Positions 45,118-57,157 of a stretch of 64,000 nt of DNA are shown piece after piece. The notes under the pieces were generated by a model. It was not told where the DNA came from. It did no database searches and saw only the letters and a list, made by a program, of their open reading frames with translations. The position numbers and the translations under genes were made by a program. Positions within the stretch are counted from its first letter, which is position 1, and each line of letters opens with the position of its first letter. The DNA comes from Chamaecyparis obtusa (taxonomy: Eukaryota > Streptophyta > Pinopsida > Cupressales > Cupressaceae), in NCBI GenBank assembly GCA_027943335.1, contig BSBK01001297.1, positions 46,001-110,000 on the forward strand. Reading direction: 5' to 3'.

Positions 45118-46889
45118 GGTTTGCTTATTTTCCAAGCAATGCTTACAATAACGTGCCAATCTTTTAACCTAAATTAAGATGCTTTATGGAGTCATTTAGG
45201 TGGAGTGAAATGAAAATTCATGTACCGCACAATTGTTTCCTCCCAACCAATGTTACAAAATAAGTCTTCTAAAGAAAACCCCCAAAAATATACATTTAGT
45301 TTATTTTACAAAATCATTATTCGAACATAACAATAAATTGAGTACTAATCATTTAGCATAATATCAAGTATTTTTCACCATACTCTAATAAAAAGAGAAC
45401 CCCTTATTAATAATTTGACACACTAGTTAAAACACAGTTGCATTGAGACTTTTCTAACATTTTCTACAACTTTCTCCCCTCTTTATCTGTAGTACAATGA
45501 AAGACGAAAAAGAAGAACTTTTAACATCTACAAGTCTAAACATTAAATTGTCTATAAGATAGTTAGCCTTGCAATTTTTGTCTAACTGTGCGATTCTTTT
45601 TCTATACAAGATGATGATAATCTCCCCCAACTCTCAACAACCCCTTTGTTGAAAAGACTATACCACAAACTAGTTGTTAAGACATTAAAATAATTTCTCT
45701 AAATGTCGTTATAAACATCAAACTTCAAAATGAAATGTCCTTCAAATTCCTTCCCAGTAAGTACAAAAAATAGACCCTTTCTTTCTAAGTTTGAAAAGTC
45801 ATAGAAATATTAATAAAATCAAATTTGAAGTAGCCAATGAAAGCACCTTATGCCTATTGCACATGTGGTTTCACAACTTTTTCTAGTAAAGAACTTTCCT
45901 CTCATTTTCTAGACTTTGTTGTATTCAAGTACAATTTTATTTTAACATAAAAATCACATTTATATCACATTTATTTAAATATTCCTTTCAATTGTTTCCA
46001 ATAGAATTGGAGTCTAGAAATTTATTTATCAATTCCTTCTTGTTTCTCGGTATCTAATATGGAATTCCTAACAATTTTTAGAGAAGGTTTATTTCTAACT
46101 TGAGACATTACTTTTGGTTTCACATAAATGCACTTGAGATGTATCTAGATGTTAGAAGGGAGAAGTTTTCACAAAGGCAAATTTAAAAGTTACCTCAAAT
46201 ATTATCTAGTACACTATGCACGTTTTACCTCTCTATACTATATTGAACAAATAGTCCACCACTAATTAGGGGAGTAAAATTCCCTCTTGTATTCCTTCCT
46301 TATGTTTTCATGTGGAAAACTAAATTGATGAAAGTTAAAATGGATCATGATGTGCTCTGCCAATAAAGTCATGTTCGTAGACTTTTCTACACGGAAACAA
46401 AAGAGAGCTTTGGTCAATGCACGTTGTGGGAAGCATACGTTCCTCCCATTTTCCATGTTTTTTTGTCTTTTGTGTGTGTGGAATAATTCAATATTATTTT
46501 ACAAATATACATAAAGTAAAATTATGATATTGCTATCATGATTCAACTCTGTAGTTTTGAGTCAAATCTATCGACTCATATTTCATGAGTAGTGGTTCAC
46601 AAGAACATCTCTCATCAAAATGAACATAACACTTAGCGCTCATTACATTTAGATGATGCTCACATAGGTGAAGCAAAATTGACTAAGGTTAAAATGAATA
46701 CAAATTAAAAATTGATGCTCTTAGTCATATGGATGAGATCCAGCTGCTCCACACTTCAGTTCGATTATAAGTAGAGAGACTTCTCATATTGGTAGTAAAA
46801 GTGTTGATTATTATTTTCATTTTTAAATAACTTTGATGTTTATGCAAATGTACAATACTAAAAATATATATTAATATTAAAAATATTAT
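45118..46889. other. Upstream region of the receptor kinase, no gene seen
   Basis: This is AT-rich sequence. The first few hundred bases should hold the kinase promoter and 5' leader (minus strand), but no convincing TATA box or initiator could be picked out. The 64-codon frame at 46262-46456 has no recognised motif. Confidence 0.5.
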
Positions 46890-47054
46890 AATTATAAAAA
46901 TAATTTAGAACTTCTTATTAGAGAAAAGAAATGTATTGGACACAAATAGTCAAAGAGCCATGGTTAAAAGATGGTGATAGAAATACAAAATTCTTTCATG
47001 CCTCTACCCAAATCAAAAAGCAAAGGAAGAATATCTTTTCCATTAAATATGCAA

Positions 47055-48106
47055 GGGTAAAAGTACAAAGCTTTGTCACACTTGAGGACATTTTTAATGG
47101 TTCCAACCGAAATGGTTCTGGCTGGAACGGGTCCAGCCAGAGTGATTTCAACCAGACATACATGGTGCACATGAGGCGCCATGTGGTGTCGATGTGGCGG
47201 GGGGGTTCCGGCCAAAATAGTTTCGACCGAAATGGTTTCGATTGGAACCATTCCATGAAAAACTATATAAACCCCAAAAATGGGTTTGGTGGCTCATTCA
47301 AAGGATAGTGTTTGGTCGCTAGGGGGTTCAGCCGAACCCCCCTAAGTGGCATCCCATGTGGCAGCCAAATAAGCAAAAAAAGGTGAGTCACAGAAGTTCT
47401 CACTTCTGGATCTGAATTCTCTGTCAAATTTAACTTTCTCTAAAATCTAAAAATACCCTTTTGTAGAGCTCGGACTCAAGATTATGGTCATGTAATTTTT
47501 ATTATGTTTTGATTTCATAGAATATATTATAAGTTGAAAATACTTCAAGTATGTATTTTAAGATTTAAGAACACGCTCGTTCGAAAAAAAATAAAAATAA
47601 CAAATCATGTCAGAAAAATTTAAAACTTATATTTAACACTAGAGGAGAGAGTCATCTTCAAGAATATATAATTTTTTTTTTTAATGGTGTAGATTTGACA
47701 GGGAAAATTTGGTGTGATCAAAAAACTCTTTATTTCGGGTAACACCAACTTTGAATAGTTATAATAGACAAAATATATACTGAAATCAAATCTTTCTTTT
47801 TTTATGCACTAGCTATACATGTCATCTTAAACATATTATGAAATCAGAGGAAAAATATATTATTTGCATATAATTTGTTGACGCGAACTAGACCCTAGAT
47901 TTTCAGCATATTTCAGCAATTAAAAAATGGACTTCAAAAATTAAAAATTATAAGCATAAACTTCGTCAAATTTTACACATTTCATTAGTTTACATCATCT
48001 TCAAATTCTAAAAACAAATGCCACTTTTATGTCATTAAAGTTGAAACATTTGCATGTTGTCATCCTTTTCCTTTATAAAAGTGTGACATAGGTTTGTACT
48101 TTTACC
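47055..48106. mobile_element. Non-autonomous TIR element (GGGTAAAAG family), copy 2, inside a LINE
   Basis: The ends GGGTAAAAGTACAAAGCTTTGTC and (reverse) GGTAAAAGTACAAACCTATGTC. TGCAA is duplicated at 47050-47054 and 48107-48111. Excising the element and one TGCAA restores the LINE reading frame. The right 650 bases match copy 1 (30172-31129), while the left 350 bases are different: GC-rich at 47080-47350, with inverted word pairs GGTTCCAACCGAAATGG/CGATTGGAACC and a CTATATAAAC box near 47262. No transposase is encoded. Confidence 0.85.
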
Positions 48107-49090
48107 TGCAACCACATATTTACCCATCAAAGATGAGCAAGCTATTCTAATAGAAGTGGTTAGATTCTTTTCAAATCTATTAAGCAATTCAAACAAACAA
48201 GATCCATGTACACATCAAAATATGTTATATATTTGGATTGTATTCCAATGTTGATTTCACATTAGGAAAATCTTAATTTATTCAAATCTTTCATGATGGA
48301 AGTAATTAGAGTAGTCTTCTCCTTTCCTGAAGATAAAGCTCTAGGTCAAAAAAAAAGGGATTACATCTTAGTGGATCTACTTCAAGCTCTAGAGGAATCA
48401 AGAAGGTCATGTACACTTTTAGAGTAGTCTAATGCGACTCACATTACTATTATTCCAAAGATTAAAAAGTTGACATCTTTTTTTTGCTAGACCTATTTCC
48501 TTGTGCAATACCATTTATAAACTTTTTACGAAATCTATTTACATGAGACTACTTCCTCTTATATCTAGTATTATTTTTGAAGAGGAAGGAGGTCTTTTCC
48601 CCCAACAAATAAATAATGGAAGAGGCTTTGGTGGCACATGACATCCTTCATTCAACACAATCACATAAAATTAATTATTTCATCATAAAACTAGATATGA
48701 TGAAAGCCTATGATAGGGTGGATTGAGAGTTTCTTCTTAAACTGCTTAAAAAAATTGGATTTGCACCAAAATGGTGTAAATGGGTAAATTCAAGTATCTC
48801 AAGTACTCAATTTTCAATTTTAGTTAATGAAAAGTTAGTAAGTTTCTTTAACTCCTCTCAAGGAACTAGGAAAGGAGACCCTCCTTCCCCAGTCATTTTC
48901 ATCATTTTGGTAGACACTTTGATTAGGTCCATTGAGTTGTCACATGATCAAGATAAATGGAAAGGAATACACATCCTAGAGTCAAACATTAAAACCACCC
49001 ATGCTTTGTTTACAGATCACACAATCATCTTTGGAAAAGCCTCCCTAGCTGAAGAAAAATGAATTAAACAAATATTATATAATTACTCCT

Positions 49091-49549
49091 TGTAAGAATT
49101 TGCAAATAGAAAAGATTAAACTAAGGATCTAGAGGTTAAAGAAAAGTAAAAATACAAGAGAGATGATATGAATGCAATGATTGATGATTGAATTGATCCA
49201 ATGAATTCCCCTTATTGAATTATTTACATAATAGGCCCCGTTATATAAGAAAGGCGGTAAAAGAGAACGATAAGGAGTTGATAAGCTATCACCTATGATA
49301 GGTGTAATCACATGTCCACCAAATGTGGATAATTCTCCATTATGCATTGAATTATGTGCAATAGGACGAGGATGATAATGTGATATGAGCACTAAAGGTG
49401 GATCTCACACCTAAAGTGGAATTTCTCCTACATTGTGTTCTTAAATAAGGTGCAAACTCCTAGGTGTCTCAATGAAAAATTACTATGCAATGCATTATCC
49501 TAAGTAAGATTAAGTAAAGTGAAATTAGGAATATTTAATTACACAAACA
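49091..49549 (-). repeat. 3' LTR of the second gag-protease element
   Basis: 459 bp, TGTAAGAATT to ACACAAACA, next to the polypurine tract. One base in the terminal motif differs from the partner (ACACCAACA). Confidence 0.92.
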
Positions 49550-49555
49550 CCCCCC

Positions 49556-49586
49556 CTTAAGTGCAACTTAGGGGAATGCACTTAAA
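49556..49586 (-). other. Stem-loop beside the polypurine tract, second copy
   Basis: CTTAAGTGCA (49556-49565) pairs with TGCACTTAAA (49577-49586), nine of ten pairs, with the same 11-base loop ACTTAGGGGAA as at 5394-5404. The next 80 bases are also nearly identical to 5415-5500. Confidence 0.7.
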
Positions 49587-50399
49587 CTCACAATGCAATA
49601 TGGGTCCTGGCTACTAGGCCATGTTAGGTACCCATGTACAATATGCAATGCAATATATGAAATGCAAACTCATAAAGTGGAGAAATAAGGAAAACCTCAT
49701 GGGAAAAACCCTCCCCCCAAAAGAGAAAAGAAAACAAGATGCATGGATGGATGGAGTGTTCAAGACCCCCCAATAAATGCATACATCATTTATATACAAA
49801 GAATTATCCCCCCACAAGAAGGATAGTTGGAGACATGATATCCCCCCATAATGAAGAAGCTCCCATGTTGATGAAGAGTACCTACAAACAAAATTTTAAC
49901 CAATACCTACAAGAAACATGTCTCCCCTTAGGAAGAAATAGATACATCAAATGATGAAGAAGCCAATCCATGTGCAAATAGGAGGAAGAAGATGAAGGTT
50001 TCCATGTATGAATCTCTAAAGACTGATTATGTCTCTCCTCATGTGACAAATAAAGTGAAGAAGGAGAAGAATCAAGAGTGCCAATCTCCAAAGAAGGTGA
50101 AGAAGTATCTCCAACTATGATGCTATCATCAAAGGGAAGAGAACCCCCTCATGTATGTCTCCCAAATCTGCATCATGAGAATCAACAAATTATGAAGATG
50201 CATCCAAGTATCATCACATTCTACAAGATTTGAAGCATTATGATCACCATGTTGAATAGTAGAGCCCATGTCTGAAGAAGCAGGATGTGGAGGAGTAGGA
50301 AGATCAACACTTGTCTCAATGTAACAAAATGATTCAAGCATCCAAAGTTCTCCTCACATACATAATTATCCCTTGGAAAAGGGATGTGTACATCATGAA

Positions 50400-51770
50400 T
50401 ATCATCATAAAAAATAACAAAATATGAAAAAATAATACAAGTGTGATGTATGATCAAAAAATCTCATAGCTATGACATCTCTATTCTCCATATCCCTAAT
50501 GTAGATGAAATCAGGAGTGAACTCAACAATTTTACCGTGTGCCCCATGAGTAATTTGGTAAATAGAAAGGAGATTAGTGGTCAAGGATGGTACATAAAGA
50601 ACATCATTAAATGTCCCCTCTCCCATAGGAATAGAACCTTTCCCACAAACTCTCATGTATGTGTTGTTACCCATCAAAATATTAGGATAATTACAAGGCT
50701 CAATAGAAGAAAACATATCCATAGATGATGTCATATGATGTGATACACCTTAATCAAGAAGTCATTTACCTTTCTCAGGATGTGTGGAAGCCAAAAGTCC
50801 TAGTTGTCCTTTACCTTTATCTTTGGATGATGATGGAGATGTAAAAGCTCCCAAATGTGTAGAAGGAGTAGACACTGATGAGGGAAACTTAATATTGTGC
50901 TTTCGAATAATGTGAGTTAGCTCATCAATCTTCTTGTGAAAACACTTATGCTCATCATGTCCTATATTTTTACAATATGCACATTTATCCCTCTTTCTTC
51001 TAGATTATTTCTCTCTTGAAGAGGAATTGGATTCAGAAGTATTTTCTGAAGGAGATTCATTACCTTTGTCATGAGGCTTAGGATCCTTATGTTTCTTCTT
51101 TCCTTTTCCATTAGAATCCTTTGATGTGGATTTATTTTCAATCAATGCATGATGTGTGAAAGGCTTCAATTGACCCATGTGTGTCAATATTTATTGTTCC
51201 CTTGTGAGTTGAGCTGCAAATTCATCAAGAGAAGTCAATTTTTATGCACTACCAAGAGCATCCATAGTAGCATAGAATGTAGAAACAAAGATAGAATATC
51301 CAGGACCTAGCTTGGAAAGAATAGAAAAGATCAATTGTTCATCCCCTTTAATAATGCCATAAGTAGAAAGCTCCAATCTAATAGAATTTAACTTAGAGAA
51401 AAATTCCTTCAAATATTGTCAAAATCACTAAGATTTAGACCTATGAGCTCATTCTCTAATATGAATTTTCTCATTCTATTAGGTTTACCAAAGAGTCCTT
51501 CCAATATGACCCAAGCATCATGAGGATGTGTGTAAGATGCAATATGAAATTTAGCAAATCGCGAGAAATGGATGATCTAAGAGAACCAAGTGCTTTATCC
51601 CTTCGATCAAACCATTTTTTCCTTTTTGCAACACCTGTAACTGGTTCTTGATCCTTCCCAAGAGTCATTCTAAGAAATCCAATACTCAACAAATGATCAC
51701 TTAAAGATACTTTCCAATCATGGTAGTTATATGGAGTGAGGATTTTGACCTTTCACTTATCTATAAAATA
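50400..51770 (-). pseudogene. Decayed Gag-protease of the second element
   Basis: The minus strand shows a UBN2-type Gag start (N-Y-H-D-W-K near 51725, D-R-R-D-K-A-L-G-S-L near 51600). A Lys/Ser-rich linker, a zinc knuckle C-A-Y-C-K-N-I-G-H-D-E-H-K-C (about 50938-50992) and a ruined protease box L-L-D-stop-G-V-S-H-H-M (about 50730-50770) follow. The reading then runs open at 50734-50405 with N-N-T-Y-M and L-L-S-I-Y-Q-I-T. The order and the post-protease part match the element at 5750-7798, but the Gag N-terminal part differs clearly. Many stops. Confidence 0.8.
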
Positions 51771-51774
51771 ACTG

Positions 51775-53569
51775 AATAATGACTAATAATTACTAATAAA
51801 TCCTTCATATTACTAATGCAAATTAGGAAACTGAAATCCAAGGATTAACCAAGTTTAAATATAACCCTAAAATTACCTATTCCTAAAAGTGATATATCCA
51901 CCCCAAATAACTAAAATCTGATTGTAGATCTTGAAAGTAGACAAAAAATCATGCACTTTCAAAAAAAATCTCACCTCAAAATGTTACCGTATGTGCCCAA
52001 ACAAAGCCCTGGAAGTTGTATAAATTAGGAACAGGCAAGAATAGTCATGAAAATCTGCAATTTCTGATTAATCTGGCCACCAAATTGCAAAAATAATACC
52101 ACCACTGGAATCTTTAGGAAATTCTACCCAAAATATATAAAAAAATTGCTTGACAAAAGGAGCAAAATTAAGTAAGATATGGCCCTTTGAAGTTGGACTG
52201 CAAAATCAAAAACTCCAATGGTGAAGGTTGAGAAATTCAAACCCTTGCTAATGTCAAAAATTCACTGTGTTAAATTTGATGGTCATATGGATATCATCAG
52301 AAAATCTAATTTGCCCAATTTTGATGGTTGGACGGTCGTCAATTTCGGGCTTGTGGGACCAGGGATGTGGCAAAAAAATTGCACTCGATGCTAACATGGT
52401 AGGTGATGTGTCTGATCGTACAACTGATGTGGCACTGATTGGGTGGTCTATACTTTGATGACATCACTAGTGATGTGGTTGGGCTAATATGGCAGGTGAC
52501 GTGGCCTCCTACCACATGTCAACATATTATTTGTTATAGGATGATGAGGTGGCAGCTTTGACATGTGCCACGTGGTGAAAGTAGATTGTGCCACATGTAG
52601 GTTTGGGGATGCCATGTGGCACAGCCGGGGTGCGTCATGTGACAAAGGCTAGGCCTTCCATATGGTGGGGGCAGTGTCGGTGGTCGGGCATTGGATTCAC
52701 TACTAGCTGGGCTTAGCACCGCTAGGGCGGGGTTTTTTAATCCCACATTTGCTGTGGGTATGCCATCACAGACATTTTAATATGTCAATGCACCCACTCA
52801 AAAAAAAAGGAGGTGCGGTCCCCGAGATCAGTTGTTGGCTTAGGTTCACAGCCAGGTGTGTGACCTCGGTTTGCAGTATCCACATTCGCATGTGCTCAGG
52901 TTCAGATTCTAGCTCGGCATCCAACTTAGATCTTGTCTTGATGGTTTCTTGGCTTGACTATTTTAGTTGCTCTAGTGTATGCCCTTTAGATAGTGGGGAA
53001 TTTGTTCCACATTGATGGTGTGGGAGACCTCAAAGAGATTTTTATATACAATGTCATAGACTGTAGAACAAAGAAGATATCATGTGGATGGGATCAACCT
53101 CATCCTTCTCAGGGTTTTTCTATGACTAGAATCGGGTGGGGATGTCATTGTACTGGTGATGACGTCAGGTGTGATGATGGCTGATGCAGTCATAGAGAAT
53201 ATTGCTTGATCCGAATAATAAATACAGGGGTCATACCAAACAAAATTTTACAGAGAAAAAAATTAATTCCAAAATAGAATTAGGAAAATAAAGAAAAAAA
53301 TTCTTGAAATCATATCGCAAAGATGCAGATTGGGCCGTATGGCTTGATTTGCAAAAAAAAATTGCCTCGATTTGGACTTTCGTCGGATATGGGTGAGTTT
53401 ATAGTTGATTTTAACCAAAATATCCTCTCAAACACAATGATAAGGTTAGATCTAATCCAAGACACTTCCATAACATGGTGGTCTTCAAATTTGAGATTTG
53501 GACTTTCAACGCTTGCACCAAGATCTCTCCAAATAGACTAATCAAAATGCTCTAATGGCTCTGATACCA
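51775..53569 (-). other. Leader of the second gag-protease element
   Basis: Untranslated sequence between 5' LTR and gag. It shares with the first element the segment around minus-strand AAAGTGCATGATTTTTTGTC and a GGCCATATCTTAC word. A GC-richer block lies at 52300-53180 with several ATGTGG/CACATG words. Short open frames there show no protein features. Confidence 0.7.
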
Positions 53570-54028
53570 TGTAAGAATTTGCAAATAGAAAAGATTGAAC
53601 CAAGGATCTAGAGGTTAAAGAAAAGCACAAATACAAGAGAGATGATATGAATGCAATGATTGATGATTGAATTGATACAATGAATTCCCCTTATTGAATT
53701 ATTTATATAATAGGCATCCTTATATAGGAAAGATGATAAGAGGGAATGATAAGGAGTCGATAAGCTATCACCTATGCTAGGTGTAATCACATGTCCACCA
53801 AATGTGGATCATCCTCCATTATGCATTAAAGTATGTGCAATAGGATGAGAATGATAATGTGATATGAGCACTAAAGGTGGATCTCACACCTAAAGTGGAA
53901 TTTCTCCTACACCATGTGCTTAATTGAGGTGCAAACTCCTAGGTGTCTCAATGAAAAATTACTATGCAATGCATTATCCTAAGTAAGATTAAGAAAATTT
54001 TAATCAGGAATATTTAATTACACCAACA
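53570..54028 (-). repeat. 5' LTR of the second gag-protease element
   Basis: 459-bp LTR directly right of the primer site and followed by the CTCCT target duplication. Confidence 0.92.
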
Positions 54029-55711
54029 CTCCTCTACTTTAAGATAGTTGATAAATTCATATAAATAAAAAATCTACATCTTGAACACAAACAACTCACT
54101 CGAAGGTAGACTATCTCAAATTCTGGGATTCCAATTTTCTCATCTCCCATGTCAATATATAGGAGTCCCTTTTTTCATTAGGGATAACAAGATGTTGTAC
54201 TAGTATAAAATAATCCATTACATATAAGCCAACATCTCTTCATGGAATGGGAAGTGTCTTTCCTTAGCGGAGAGACTTCTAATGATTAAAATAGTGTTCC
54301 AAGCAATTCCCAATCAGTATATGATAGTCTTACAAGTTCCTAAATCTATCATTCATCACATTGAAATAAAAATGAAGTAATTTCTATGGAGAGGGAATAT
54401 AGATAAGAAATAAAAGAATCCTTTTTTAGATCTCTTGATTTAATTCACAAAGACAGACTAAAAGAAGAAGCAATGATATTATCATGCCAAAAAATACCTT
54501 TCCAAAATATGACTATTATTTTATTTCTTTAAGTATGACAACATATATTTAATAACCGAGGGTGATCCCACAAAAGTGTGTGGACCACTTTTTCCCATGA
54601 AGAAAAAATGAATGGATGAAATCTTCCCATACTCGACCCCTTCACTCGAATACCTGGGTGTTTGCATGAAGTGGAAAAACACCTTCGTGTGAGCCCATTG
54701 ATGTATGTGGGTTCGCACGAAGGGGAGTCTTCATGTGAACATGGTGAAATAGTAGTTTGTCATCTTGGTAAGAACTCCTTTTAGTGGGAATGAATCATCT
54801 TGTCCATGAAGGGTTTGATTTTATTGACCAACAACTTGGAGAAGATTTTATAAAGAGAGATGAAATGGCTTAAAGGTCTAAACTTAACCATTTTTTTAGC
54901 ACCCCATATTTTAGGGACAAACAATATTTAAATGTGATTAAGCTCTTTGAGAATCCTGACTAAAGAATGAAATTATTTAGCTTCCATGGGAAAAATATCA
55001 AGACAAATAATGTCCCATTAATTCTAGAAGAAAAAGAGGGGGAACCCATTTGGGTGATCATATTTAAAGGGGTTAAGGAAGAAGACCACATGTTTCCCTT
55101 CATCTTTAGTGAAATTTGTGTCCATATAAATCAAATAGATAGCAAAAGGGAGTTAGGAATAATTTCCATCAGAGAATTAGCTATCCCAAGACTAGTAGGA
55201 TCATTCTATGTGGTTGGATTGAGGATAGAGTGGATGTGATTAACAACCATCGAGTCGATGTTTTCATCCTTTGTGTAGATTAATCTATCCAAGTCAATTC
55301 CTCATATTATGTTGAAGGGCTAACTAGTGAAATAAATTCATATTTTTGTCCCCTTTAATCCATTGGATTCTAGATCTTTTGTTTTGAAAAATTCTTCTTT
55401 GATAATAATGTTATAAAGATCAAATAACAAGATCTTCTCCTACATAATCCTCTTAAAAGTAGATCCTAGTCTTTTAGTTTCCAGTTGACTACCTGATATA
55501 CCATCCTTTAGTAATTTATTTTGAGTGAAAATATTACCAAAGGAGGATTTTCTCTAGCCTCTCAAGTTACATTTAAGCATTTTCAACTTTCTAGAAACTC
55601 TATATATAGTTGTTCTTGTTGTTAAATGGAGCCTAATCAGACTCAGAGGTTAATTTTTCCCCACTTTTATTGGTGTGATTTCCCCCTAGATTTTTCAATG
55701 GTGGTTTTGGG

Positions 55712-55732
55712 GAAGCGCCCCAAAAATAGTTT
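55712..55732. other. Perfect 8-bp hairpin
   Basis: TTTTGGGG-AAGCG-CCCCAAAA near 55712-55732 is a perfect stem with a five-base loop, just outside the LTR fragment. Its role is unknown and it may be chance. Confidence 0.4.
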
Positions 55733-55764
55733 TTATTATTGTACACATGGTGTCAGGTGTTATT

Positions 55765-56087
55765 TTTCTATTGGCCAACATATTCTAACCTTAATTTTGT
55801 AACCAACGTAAGTCTTGTTAAAATGGATTAGGGTTAGGGTTTTCATATGAGAATTTTATAGCTTCTTTCAGGGGTATTGAGTTGCAAGGGATTGTAAATT
55901 GTAATAGGTTGAAATTATTGGATAATAAGAGTGGACTCTCTATTTGGTCAATGTAGCCCAAGATTGGGTGAACCACGTTAAATCTTTGTGTCTTCTTATT
56001 CTATTTTGATGTGATTTATTCCTTTGCATTATTGGTTATATTTGTATGTAGCTATTTGATTTATGCCTTCTAATCCTAAAAGTTCCT
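55765..56087 (+). repeat. LTR fragment related to the left-edge copia LTR
   Basis: It shares GATTGGGTGAACCA(C/T)GTTAAATC and flanking words such as GGTATTGAGTTG and TTGGTTATATTTG with the reverse complement of 553-902, in the same order. It ends CCTTCTAATCCTAAAAG, a worn form of that LTR's end. There are no target duplications or internal region, so it is a solo LTR or fragment. Confidence 0.7.
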
Positions 56088-57157
56088 TGGATGTCAACAC
56101 AACACCATTGCTTGAAATTAGGTCTTTAAAATTAGGGTGGTAGGACCACATAATTTGAAATATGAAAGGGAACATTCTCCTAGTATTTGGATTTCAAAAA
56201 TATTATAGGTCATTTGAAAGTTATAGTTATTTTTCAATCATTCTATCAATCAAGCATTCCTTTTTACATCTCCACTTTTTGGCATACCATAATCCTACAC
56301 ATGTACCCTTCTAAATAATTAAAATAATTCTTCCCTAATTTTATTCTATTGGAACCTAAGGCAAAGCTCGGGGTATTTGATGTGATGATAATTTCCCAAA
56401 CATGTCTTTCACACCCTTCATTATTATTGAGCACTAAGATTTGTCCAACCATTAACATTCAAAGCCTTCCTCTCCTTCTTGCTTCTTACTATCTACCAAT
56501 TATTGTCATTGTCGGATGATTCTCCAGTAATTCCTTTTTGAATTCCAGATTTAGGGTTTCTCTACCACCACTTGCACCCATGGTCTCTAATAGTAGAAGC
56601 AAAGACACCATTCAACCTATTTGATAGATGACCGAGGCTCTCTAAGCATTAGGCCGAGGGTCGCCTAAAACCCTAAACCAATTCAATTTTGTAGAAGATG
56701 CTATTTAGTATGATGTAGGATTAAATGAAATATTTTTCAATCTAGCAAAATAAACTTTCCCCAACCTCTGATCATTCCCTTGTCTGCTAATGTTTTGAGA
56801 AGATTTATTTTTATTCTCCGTGAATCTATCAACCTCAAGAACGAAGGGATGCTGAGACTTATCACTAGAAATTTATTTTCAATGCTCAAGTAATTCCTTT
56901 GAACAATAGTATAAGAACTATCAATATTATTTTCCTTTTTGCCTAGGGCAAGACATTTTCGCATATTCACATGGAGAGCCATTTTTCCCTTTTAAAGTTG
57001 AATAGTTTTGAATAAATCTATTATAGATCAAATATTTATTATTATTAGAAGAAGAAGATCAATGTAATAATATTATTATATTAATATAATATATTATATT
57101 ATAATGCTATTATATTAATTTATTATTTAATTTATTAATCAATTTGTTAAATTGACA

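Larger units (their letters stand above)
49091..54028 (-). mobile_element. Second gag-protease copia element, inserted in the LINE, 5-bp target duplication
   Basis: LTRs of 459 bp (49091-49549 and 53570-54028) share ends TGTAAGAATTTGC/AACA with the element at 3795-10384. CTCCT is exact at 49086-49090 and 54029-54033. The primer site GGCTCTGATACCA is at 53557-53569, and the polypurine tract is left at 49550. The interior again encodes gag, zinc knuckle and protease remains but no integrase or RT. By eye about 30 LTR differences make this copy older than the one at 3795. Confidence 0.92.
46890..54510 (+). mobile_element. L1-type LINE ORF2 remnant, interrupted twice
   Basis: Three LINE pieces (46890-47054, 48112-49090, 54034-54510) read on the plus strand in the expected order. 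The first has W-L-K-D-G-D-R-N-T-K-F-F-H-A-S. The second has R-P-I-S-L-C-N-T-I-Y-K near 48490, I-K-L-D-M-M-K-A-Y-D-R-V-D near 48695, G-T-R-K-G-D-P-P-S-P near 48870 and F-T-D-H (normally F-A-D-D) near 49010. The third has L-P-C-Q-Y-I-G-V-P-F and W-N-G-K-C-L-S-L-A-E-R-L-L. Removing the TIR element and the copia element restores continuity. Frameshifts and TGG-to-TGA stops show decay. 5' truncated. Confidence 0.85.
54720..57000 (-). mobile_element. Decayed minus-strand LINE remnant
   Basis: Minus-strand reading at about 54930-54760 gives F-V-P-K-I-W-G-A-K-K-M-V-K-F-R-P-L, then I-S-L-Y-K-I-F-S-K-L-L-V-N-K-I-K-P, the start of a LINE reverse transcriptase. Further upstream on this strand, at 56220-56120, F-I-F-Q-I-M-W-S-Y-H-P-N-F-K-D-L-I resembles the endonuclease-RT linker of plant L1 elements. 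An LTR fragment on the plus strand lies between them. Limits are approximate, and the part beyond 56250 is not recognised. Confidence 0.55.
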
